Shown: positions 1-5,054 of the stretch, in pieces
Layout: each line of letters opens with the position of its first letter
Numbering within the stretch: the stretch's first letter is position 1
From: Anaerolineales bacterium
Lineage (GTDB): Bacteria > Chloroflexota > Anaerolineae > Anaerolineales > UBA4823
Assembly (NCBI GenBank): GCA_020853835.1
Contig: JADYYC010000290.1
Location: 1 to 5,054, forward strand
Length of the DNA stretch: 5,054 nt
Direction: 5' to 3'
The notes under the pieces: generated by a model
Databases searched by the model: none
What the model was told of the DNA's origin: nothing
The model's input: the letters and a program-made list of their open reading frames with translations, nothing else
Made by a program: the position numbers and the translations under genes

Positions 1-1179
1 CAGGAGATCAGCAGCCTGACTATGGCGATGGCCTTCTCTGGAGAGACCATCGATCTCTCGGGCGTGGTCCCGATCGCGGTGGACAAGCACTCAACCGGCG
101 GCGTGGGCGATAAGACGACCCTGGTGGTGGAGCCAGTCGTTGCCGCCTGCGGGCTGCCTGTGGCGAAAATGTCCGGCCGCGGCCTGGGGTTTACGGGCGG
201 GACGCTGGACAAAATGGAATCGATCCCCGGATACCGGGTGAGCCTCACCACCGAGGAGTTCTTGAGCCAGTTGCGCCGTGTGGGGTTAGTGCTGTGCGGC
301 CAGACGGCCGACCTTGCCCCCGCGGATGGAAAGCTCTACGCCTTGCGGGATGTGACCGGAACCGTCCGCTCGATCCCCTTGATCGCCTCATCGATTATGA
401 GCAAGAAGATCGCCGGCGGGGCGCAAAAGGTGCTGCTGGATGTCAAAGTGGGCACAGGCGCGTTCATGACCGATCTGGAGAGCGGGCGTGAACTGGCCGA
501 GACGATGGTCAGGATCGGTCAGGAAACCGGGCGTGAAACCGTGGCGATGATTTCGGACATGAACCAACCGCTCGGTCAGGCGGTGGGCAATACGCTGGAA
601 GTGCTCGAAGCGATTGACACCCTGCGCGGGGGCGGGCCGCCAGACTTTCGGCTGCACTGCGTCCAGGTGGCGAGCCAGATGCTGGTGCTGGGAAACATCG
701 CTCAAGACGAGCTGCACGCGGCGGAGCTTGTCAACGAGGCGCTGAAATCCGGTAGGGCATGGGAGCGTTTCCGCCAGCTCGTGCAGGCTCAAGGCGGGGA
801 CGTGTCTTTTGTGGACCAGCCCGAAAAATTGCCCCAGGCCAGCCTGTGTGAGGCGGTGTGCGCGGGGCGCAGCGGGTATCTCGCCAGGGTCGACGCGCTC
901 CAGATCGGCGAGGCCTCGGTGCTGCTGGGCGCCGGCAGGGCAAAGAAGGGCGACCCCATCGACTATGCCGTGGGGCTGCTTGTGCACCATAAAGTGGGCG
1001 ACCGGGTAGAGCAGGGCGAGCCTCTGGCGACGATCTACGCCAACCACCCAAATGCGCTAAGCGAGGCGCGTTTGAAGGTGCAGGACGCGCTCGAGGTCAT
1101 GGATGAAGCGGTAAATCCGCTGCCACAAATCTACGATATTGTGCGCTGGAAGGATATCGCCGCAAAAGAGCGGGGCTGA
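1..1179 (+). CDS. deoA: Pyrimidine-nucleoside / thymidine phosphorylase, 5'-truncated by the window edge
   Basis: Catalyses reversible phosphorolysis of thymidine, deoxyuridine or (in the broader PyNP type) uridine to free base plus (deoxy)ribose-1-phosphate in the cytosolic salvage pathway. The reading frame is open from base 1. The seven codons before the ATG at 22 (QEISSLT) continue the family's helical domain, so that ATG is internal, and about 50-55 N-terminal residues lie outside the window. Counting from the ATG at 22, the phosphate-binding signature DKHSTGGVGD is at 21-30 (K22, S24) and KMSGRG, with S51, at 49-54. The base-binding residues are R109 (YALRD), S124 and K128 (SSIMSKK). 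Their spacing matches the E. coli thymidine phosphorylase residues K84, S86, S113, R171, S186 and K190. The C-terminal PYNP domain is at about 285-360 (LLGAGRAKKGDPID). The gene is intact to its TGA. It converges on the panE-like gene 7 nt away. Whether it is strictly thymidine-specific (deoA) or a broad PyNP (pdp) cannot be decided from sequence alone. Confidence 0.95.
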   Translation, partial: QEISSLTMAMAFSGETIDLSGVVPIAVDKHSTGGVGDKTTLVVEPVVAACGLPVAKMSGRGLGFTGGTLDKMESIPGYRVSLTTEEFLSQLRRVGLVLCGQTADLAPADGKLYALRDVTGTVRSIPLIASSIMSKKIAGGAQKVLLDVKVGTGAFMTDLESGRELAETMVRIGQETGRETVAMISDMNQPLGQAVGNTLEVLEAIDTLRGGGPPDFRLHCVQVASQMLVLGNIAQDELHAAELVNEALKSGRAWERFRQLVQAQGGDVSFVDQPEKLPQASLCEAVCAGRSGYLARVDALQIGEASVLLGAGRAKKGDPIDYAVGLLVHHKVGDRVEQGEPLATIYANHPNALSEARLKVQDALEVMDEAVNPLPQIYDIVRWKDIAAKERG

Positions 1180-1188
1180 GCCTCGCTT
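1164..1188 (-). terminator. Candidate hairpin terminator across the convergent deoA/panE junction
   Basis: Bases 1170-1176 (GCGGGGC) pair with 1180-1186 (GCCTCGC) around a TGA loop that is the deoA stop codon; an outer A-T pair joins 1169 and 1187. On the plus strand the stem has one G-U pair. On the minus strand that position is an A-C mismatch, but the hairpin is followed directly by TCTTTT (complement of 1164-1169), as expected for a Rho-independent terminator of the panE operon. On the plus strand the following TTAAGCTT is only a poor U-tract. It lies partly inside deoA coding sequence because just 7 nt separate the two stop codons. This is inferred from pairing by eye; no folding energy was computed. 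Confidence 0.35.
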
Positions 1189-2254
1189 AAGCTTCCCACA
1201 AAGCGAGCAACTGATCCGGTTTTCGGGCGAAGCGCTCGATGGGCAGGTCGCCGCGCACCAGGGCAGACAGGGTGTCGTTCAACAGGCGGTTCACAGGGGC
1301 TGGAATGCCCAAATTCTGCGCCTGACGGACCACGGCCCCATTTAAGAAATCCACTTCGCTCTTTCCACGCCCCGAATGCAGGTCGATGTATAACGAGGGC
1401 ATTTTTTCGCCCCGGCCTTTTTCCACCGAACGGCGGACCAGGGGCCGGGATAACCAGAGCGGCAGGCTCTGGACGGCCGCGCCCAGGGCGCGCACCGGAG
1501 TGGCTGGCAGGTCGGTCAAGTGCAGCTTAAGCGCCCGCATAACCTGGAGGGTTTCCCGAAGCTGAGCCATCTCGAGCTGATAAAGCCCCGGGTGGGCGTA
1601 AATCTCTCCGGGCGTCATCGCCAGGATGGCCGAGCTGGCGTTCGCGACCAGGTTGGTGAACAGCTTGGACCATTTCAAGTCCGAGGCGGATGGGTAAAGG
1701 CGGGCGTTCAGGCTGGCCTGGTTGAACGCCCCAACGATTGACTGCGAAAGCGGGTGCGTGCCGGCTATCCCAACCCCGCGCAGCCGTTCGAGCACGACCT
1801 GGTTGGGCCCGGCGCGGCCGATTGCGCTCGTCAGGGTCCCTGCGATAACCCGCTCGCCCCCAAGCGCCTCGGCGATCAATCCTTCATTTTCAACGCCGTT
1901 CTGCAGACACAGCACGGGCGGCATCTGATCGCGGTATGGCAGGAGCGCCTCCAGGGCAGCGCGGGTGTCGAAGGACTTGAGGGCGAAGATGGCCGCGTCA
2001 TAGGGGCCTCTCGCCAGAGCCTTGTCGATCGATTCGAGCACGGCGGGCTGGCGGATCGCATATTCCTGTCCATAGATGTTCAGCAGCAAACCGGTTTGTC
2101 CCAACCGTTGGCAGACTTCCGGCCTGTCCAGGAAGACCACCTCCTGCCCGCCCAGGACCAGGCTGCCGCCGATGTAGGTTCCAACTGCGCCGGCGCCAAA
2201 GACAAGAAACCGCATCTGGCCCTTTACCGGTGCTGCCGCCTGTATCTCTCCCAT
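1187..2254 (-). CDS. panE: 2-dehydropantoate 2-reductase (ketopantoate reductase, ApbA/PanE family)
   Basis: Predicted to reduce 2-dehydropantoate to (R)-pantoate with NADPH, a cytosolic step of pantothenate/CoA synthesis. From the ATG at 2254 (355 aa), the N-terminal Rossmann fold has GAGAVG at 20-25, and LQNG at 117-120 supplies the substrate/cofactor Asn119. In the helical C-terminal domain, DLKWSKLFTNLVANASSA (192-209) carries the probable catalytic Lys197, and SEVDFLNG (299-306) carries the conserved Glu300. At 355 aa it is longer than the ~303 aa E. coli enzyme. Much of the excess is a segment at about 245-290 that includes LPLWLSRPLVRRS and leads into the MPSLYIDLHSGRGKSE block. An alternative ATG at 2215 gives MRFLVFGAGAVG, closer to the usual family N-terminus, with only a weak AAAGGG in front. 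The ATG at 2254 has a better placed GGAG. It is the last gene of the minus-strand run, 15 nt after lysA. No panB or panC is in view, so a related 2-oxoacid reductase role remains possible. Confidence 0.88.
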   Translation of the reverse strand: MGEIQAAAPVKGQMRFLVFGAGAVGTYIGGSLVLGGQEVVFLDRPEVCQRLGQTGLLLNIYGQEYAIRQPAVLESIDKALARGPYDAAIFALKSFDTRAALEALLPYRDQMPPVLCLQNGVENEGLIAEALGGERVIAGTLTSAIGRAGPNQVVLERLRGVGIAGTHPLSQSIVGAFNQASLNARLYPSASDLKWSKLFTNLVANASSAILAMTPGEIYAHPGLYQLEMAQLRETLQVMRALKLHLTDLPATPVRALGAAVQSLPLWLSRPLVRRSVEKGRGEKMPSLYIDLHSGRGKSEVDFLNGAVVRQAQNLGIPAPVNRLLNDTLSALVRGDLPIERFARKPDQLLALWEA

Positions 2255-2260
2255 TTCGAT

Positions 2261-2264
2261 CTCC
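2261..2264 (-). promoter_or_regulatory. Ribosome binding site for the panE-like gene (favours the ATG at 2254)
   Basis: On the minus strand GGAG is followed by a six-base spacer (ATCGAA) and the ATG at 2254. It lies in the 15-nt gap after the lysA stop codon. This is the clearest Shine-Dalgarno-like match of the operon starts visible here. It is the main argument for the longer protein over the ATG at 2215. Confidence 0.5.
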
Positions 2265-2269
2265 AGATG

Positions 2270-3619
2270 TTATTGGGCATCCCCGCTGTGTGGGTCGGGA
2301 AGCGGGAGATCGCGCCGGATTAAATCATCCAGGGTCTCGCGCCGCTGGATCAAGGTCGAACGTCCCTGGTTCAGCCAGACCACGGCGGGGCGGCGCGCCC
2401 CGTTGTAATTGCTGCCCATGCTCAATTGATAGGCGCCGCTGACGGGCACCGCGACGTATTCCCCCGCTTGAACCGCCGGCATCGGCAGGCGTTCGATCAG
2501 GACGTCGCCGCTCTCACAAAACGGGCCAGCCAGCCAGGCGGGGCCCTCATTGGCTCTTTCCGGGGCGCTCACCGGCAGGCAGGTGTAGCGCGCGCCATAC
2601 AGCGCCGGGCGTGGGTTGTCCGCCAACCCGCCGTCGAGCAGCAGCCAGCGCCGCTGGTCGGTCTGCTTCACCGATTCCACCCGGTACAGGGCTACCCCGG
2701 CCCGGGCAACCAGGCTGCGCCCCGGCTCGAGTTGCAGGTCTGGCAGCGGGAGGCCGCGCCGCCGGCAGCCCTGGGCCAATACGCGCCCAACCAAGCCGAT
2801 GTAATCCGAGACGGGCGGGTGCGGCAGCTCGTCCTCATGATAGGGCACGCCCCAGCCCCCGCCGGGGCAGAACATCTTTGGGAACCAGCCGGTTTGGCGG
2901 TTGAGTCTATCCAGCAGATCCAGGGCCGTCTCGATCGCGGGCTCGAGCGGCGCCGGGTCGTGGAAATGCGATCCCTGGTGGAAGTGCAGCCCGCTCAGTT
3001 CCAGGTTTGCGGCGCGGCAGAGCTGGACAGCCCTCTCGATCTCGTCGGGGCTCATGCCAAACTTGCTGTCCGATTGGCCTGTCTGCGTGTAGCTGTGAGT
3101 TTCTACCGCCAGACCGGGCCGCAGCCTGAGCCAGATTTGCGGAAAGGGATGGCTTCCCGAGCGCTTCATCATGCTCAGCTTCTCAAGCTCGGCCAGGTGA
3201 TCCACGACGATCGTCCCAGCCGCGGCAACCGCCGCTTGCAGGTCTGCCTGGCTCTTGTTTACCCCGTGAACCAGCACGTTATCTCGCTTAATACCGGCTG
3301 CCTGGGCAATTGACAGCTCCCCCGCGCCGGTGCAGTCCAGCCACAGGTCTCTCTCGCGCGCCCACTGGGCAATCGCCAGACACAAAAACGCCTTGCCCGC
3401 ATAGGTGACGCCGCTCTTGCCAGGATAAGCCGCGCTGAGCGCGGCGCGATAGTCCTGCAGGTTTCTATCCAGCGTGGCCTGATCGTAGACATACAACGGG
3501 GTTCCGAATTCCTGAGCCAGGTCGTTCAGACTCAAACCGGAAATAAAAAGCGTCTCTCCGCGCACCTCAGCAGCGATGGGGAAAAGCTCCAGGCGTTTTG
3601 AAAAGAGCGTCCTACTCAT
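2270..3619 (-). CDS. lysA: Diaminopimelate decarboxylase (PLP fold type III)
   Basis: Decarboxylates meso-2,6-diaminopimelate to L-lysine, the final cytosolic step of the DAP pathway. The protein is 449 aa (E. coli LysA is 420) and has both domains of the family. The N-terminal alanine-racemase-like barrel has YAGKAF at 73-78 with PLP lysine K76, HGVNKS at 118-123, LHFHQGS at 211-217, the phosphate-binding glycine loop GGGWG at 253-257 and EPGRSLVA at 298-305. The C-terminal beta domain has DGGLAD (329-334), RPALYG (337-342), FCESGD (367-372) with the substrate-site Cys368/Glu369 contributed across the dimer, and GAYQLSMGSNYN (395-406) with PLP-contacting Tyr397. EPGRSLVA, RPALYG and CESGD together favour DAP decarboxylase over ornithine or arginine decarboxylase relatives. 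Some positions differ from common LysA: YAGKAF for YAxKAN, HQGSHF for HIGSQ, and DCTGAGEL for DVVSGGEL. The ATG at 3619 forms an ATGA overlap with the fmt stop; a GGGAG lies 13 nt upstream, which is rather far, so coupling to fmt translation is likely. Confidence 0.93.
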   Translation of the reverse strand: MSRTLFSKRLELFPIAAEVRGETLFISGLSLNDLAQEFGTPLYVYDQATLDRNLQDYRAALSAAYPGKSGVTYAGKAFLCLAIAQWARERDLWLDCTGAGELSIAQAAGIKRDNVLVHGVNKSQADLQAAVAAAGTIVVDHLAELEKLSMMKRSGSHPFPQIWLRLRPGLAVETHSYTQTGQSDSKFGMSPDEIERAVQLCRAANLELSGLHFHQGSHFHDPAPLEPAIETALDLLDRLNRQTGWFPKMFCPGGGWGVPYHEDELPHPPVSDYIGLVGRVLAQGCRRRGLPLPDLQLEPGRSLVARAGVALYRVESVKQTDQRRWLLLDGGLADNPRPALYGARYTCLPVSAPERANEGPAWLAGPFCESGDVLIERLPMPAVQAGEYVAVPVSGAYQLSMGSNYNGARRPAVVWLNQGRSTLIQRRETLDDLIRRDLPLPDPHSGDAQ

Positions 3620-4551
3620 GCCCAGCCGCGCGCTCCCTGCAGAAAATCGCCCCCGCTCATGGGCCGTTTCCCGGCTGGCTGGATCTCTTCGATGACCAAC
3701 AGGCCCTTGCCCGTGAAGATGGCTGGCTTACTATTATGTATTGTGTGGCCTCCCGGGCCGTCCGGTGGGACATCCGGCTGGTCCAGAACGACGGAGGCGC
3801 GCAACACCTTCACTGCCTGGCCGTGCCAGTCAAAAAACGCCCCCGGCCAGGGCTGAAATGCGCGCACCCGGCGCTCCAGCTCTTCGGCAGGGCGGTTAAA
3901 GTCCAGCCGCCCGTCTTCTTTGCTGAGCATCGGCGCATAGGTGGCGCCTTTTTCGTCCTGAGGCTTAGCGGAAATGCGCCCGCTCAAATAACCGGGTAAA
4001 GTCTCGATCAATAGGTCGGCGCCCAGGGCAGCCAGGCGCTGCGAGAGCTCACCGGCTGTATCGCTGGCGTAGATGGGCGTCGCGCGCTGGCTTAAAATCG
4101 CGCCCGTGTCCACGCCCGCGTCCATGCGCATGATCGTCACGCCCGTCTCCCGGTCGCCGTGCAGGATGGCGGCCTGGATGGGGGCTGCGCCGCGCCAGCG
4201 CGGCAGCAGCGAGGCATGGACGTTGACGCAGCCCGCTGACGGGAGGTCGAGCACCTCGGGGCGCAAGATCTGCCCGAAGGCTGCCACCACGATCAAATCC
4301 GGTGCCCAATTGCGCAGTTGAGCCAGCGCTTCGGGTTCGCGCAGCCGGCGCGGTTGGAGGAGCGGGAGGCTGAGTTCCAACGCCAGCTCTTTCACGGGAG
4401 GGGGTTTGAGCGAACGCCCCCGCCCGGAGGGGCGGTCGGGCTGGGTGATCACGCCCGCGATCCGGTAATGCGCCTCCAGCGCGCGCAGGAGGGGCGCCGC
4501 GAATTCGGGCGACCCCATAAACACAATCGAAGGAGGTGTATCTACCGTCAT
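3616..4551 (-). CDS. fmt: Methionyl-tRNA formyltransferase
   Basis: Transfers the formyl group of 10-formyltetrahydrofolate to Met-tRNA(fMet), producing the initiator used in bacterial translation. From the ATG at 4551 the protein is 311 aa, close to the 315 of E. coli Fmt. It opens with IVFMGSPEFAAPLL and the acceptor-stem loop containing PDRPSGRGRSLK (about 38-49). The catalytic core is NVHASLLPRWRGAAPIQ (110-126, Asn110 and His112) followed by MDAGVDTGAIL (143-153) with Asp148, equivalent to E. coli N108/H110/D146. The C-terminal tRNA-binding OB-like domain includes RAFQPWPGAF (230-239) and the terminal QPAGKRPMSGGDFLQG block (291-306). These last two features separate it from sugar N-formyltransferases. 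An in-frame TTG at 4563 would add four residues and overlap the preceding stop (TTGA). Neither start has a clear Shine-Dalgarno sequence; ATG is chosen for codon preference and family length. The stop overlaps the lysA start by four bases. No def gene, a frequent partner, is in view. Confidence 0.95.
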   Translation of the reverse strand: MTVDTPPSIVFMGSPEFAAPLLRALEAHYRIAGVITQPDRPSGRGRSLKPPPVKELALELSLPLLQPRRLREPEALAQLRNWAPDLIVVAAFGQILRPEVLDLPSAGCVNVHASLLPRWRGAAPIQAAILHGDRETGVTIMRMDAGVDTGAILSQRATPIYASDTAGELSQRLAALGADLLIETLPGYLSGRISAKPQDEKGATYAPMLSKEDGRLDFNRPAEELERRVRAFQPWPGAFFDWHGQAVKVLRASVVLDQPDVPPDGPGGHTIHNSKPAIFTGKGLLVIEEIQPAGKRPMSGGDFLQGARGWA

Positions 4552-4563
4552 TGAGTCGCTCAA
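4551..4563 (-). repeat. Short inverted repeat spanning the aminotransferase stop and both candidate fmt starts
   Basis: On the minus strand TTGAG-CGA-CTCAA is a perfect inverted repeat with five-base arms and a three-base centre. Its left arm contains the alternative TTG start and the TGA stop of the aminotransferase, and its last base is the A of the fmt ATG. A 5-bp stem is weak and may be chance; it is noted because it sits exactly where the fmt start is decided. Confidence 0.3.
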
Positions 4564-5054
4564 GAGGGACGAGCGTAAAGCGCGTCGGCAAGCGCCTGAC
4601 AGACTTCTTCGACCTGTTCCTCATTCATCACGCCCGAGAAGGGCAGCGCCAGCCCACGCCTTCCCAGATCCTCGGTGATCGGAAAATCGCCCGGCTGGTA
4701 ACCAAAGCGTTCGACCATGTATGGCTGCAAATGGATGGGGATGAAATAGGGCCGAGCCGGTATACCGCGCTGGTCGAGCATTTCTGCGACGGCCTCGCGG
4801 TCGATCCCCCGGGCTAAACGGACGACGTAGACAAACCAGCTCGCCCGGCTGGTTTCGGGGGCAAGTTGGGGAGGTTCCACCAGGCCTTCCAGCCTGGTCA
4901 GGCGCGCATGGTACCATTCGGCAACCTGCTCCCGGCGGGCGAGCAGGCTTTCCAGGCGGTTCATTTGGGCCAGGCCCAGGGCGGCGCTCATCTCATTGAG
5001 GCGGTAGTTATAACCCAGGTAGGTGTGAGAAAGCCAGGTATCGCCCGGCGCCCG
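4560..5054 (-). CDS. DegT/DnrJ/EryC1/StrS-family PLP aminotransferase, C-terminal part only
   Basis: The C-terminal 164 residues are visible. The reading frame is open through base 5054, so the internal ATG at 4991 is not the start, and about 200 residues including the PLP lysine lie outside the window. The visible part opens with RAPGDTWLSHTYLGYNYRLNE (1-21, split here as RAPGDTWLSH plus TYLGYNYRLNE) and continues into MSAALGLAQMNRLE (22-35), the conserved block just after the PLP lysine region. SWFVYVVRL (72-80), IPARPYFIPIHLQP (98-111) and LALPF (135-139) are further family blocks. Known members transaminate keto-sugars on nucleotide carriers, using glutamate or glutamine, for surface polysaccharides and glycans. 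That is the likely role, but the exact sugar cannot be read from this part. It is the first visible gene of the minus-strand run, and its TGA (4562-4560) lies 8 nt before the fmt ATG. It shows no frameshift. Confidence 0.9.
   Translation of the reverse strand, partial: RAPGDTWLSHTYLGYNYRLNEMSAALGLAQMNRLESLLARREQVAEWYHARLTRLEGLVEPPQLAPETSRASWFVYVVRLARGIDREAVAEMLDQRGIPARPYFIPIHLQPYMVERFGYQPGDFPITEDLGRRGLALPFSGVMNEEQVEEVCQALADALYARPS

Noticed and set aside
22..24. ATG at 22 as the true deoA start
   Set aside because: The frame stays open to base 1, the upstream codons (QEISSLT) match the family's continuing helix, and starting here would remove about 60 residues of the N-terminal domain.
388..1047. 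An open frame (219 codons) on the minus strand, antisense to deoA
   Set aside because: The opposite strand encodes the conserved phosphorylase; the antisense product is compositionally biased and has no recognisable motif.
2426..3313. A long open frame (295 codons) on the plus strand, antisense to lysA
   Set aside because: Its predicted protein is rich in R, A, P, Q and G with no recognisable domain, and it lies wholly opposite a well-conserved lysA. In GC-rich DNA the frame opposite a real gene often stays open, so it is read as a shadow.
4527..4538. A near-perfect Shine-Dalgarno string (AAGGAGGTG) on the plus strand
   Set aside because: It is the complement of Fmt codons for Thr-Pro-Pro-Ser. 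The only nearby plus-strand start is a GTG overlapping the string itself, and the resulting frame is antisense to fmt and the aminotransferase.
3616..4551. Possibility that fmt is a sugar N-formyltransferase paired with the neighbouring DegT-type aminotransferase
   Set aside because: Such pairs are known in amino-sugar clusters, but this protein has the PRWRGAAPIQ and GVTIMRMDAGVDTG forms typical of Fmt and the C-terminal tRNA-binding domain with the PWPGAF block, so Met-tRNA formylation is much more likely.
1..5054. Search for CRISPR arrays, tRNA/rRNA genes, insertion sequences, long direct repeats, riboswitches or defence-type genes
   Set aside because: Nothing of this kind was found by eye. 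Coding sequence covers nearly all of the window, with no gap longer than about 15 nt between genes (54 nt if panE starts at 2215).

Overview
The window is a GC-rich (roughly 60% by eye), gene-dense bacterial chromosomal segment with five protein-coding genes and almost no intergenic space. The best guess at origin is an Anaerolineae-like Chloroflexota. This rests only on the style of the LysA and PanE sequences and on the base composition; no marker proves it. There are no RNA genes, mobile elements, CRISPR arrays or long repeats.

Layout: bases 1-1179 (+) hold the 3' part of a pyrimidine-nucleoside/thymidine phosphorylase gene (deoA/pdp), whose start lies before the window. Facing it on the minus strand is a compact run of four genes. 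Read in transcription order they are: a DegT/DnrJ/EryC1/StrS-type PLP aminotransferase (5054-4560, start outside the window), fmt (methionyl-tRNA formyltransferase), lysA (diaminopimelate decarboxylase) and a panE-like ketopantoate reductase. Junctions in this run are tight. The aminotransferase stop overlaps or nearly touches the fmt start, fmt and lysA share an ATGA overlap, and 15 nt separate lysA from panE. This points to one co-transcribed, translationally coupled unit whose promoter lies beyond base 5054. The two convergent transcription units end 7 nt apart, and a hairpin sits across that junction that could serve as a terminator.

Together the genes cover nucleoside salvage (deoA), initiator-tRNA formylation (fmt), the last step of lysine synthesis (lysA), probable pantothenate/CoA precursor synthesis (panE) and probably amino-sugar synthesis for surface polysaccharide (aminotransferase). 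They do not form a single pathway. I see no convincing new system here. The points worth a second look are the mixed operon, the variant LysA motifs, the ambiguous start codons of fmt and panE, and the terminator packed into the convergent junction.
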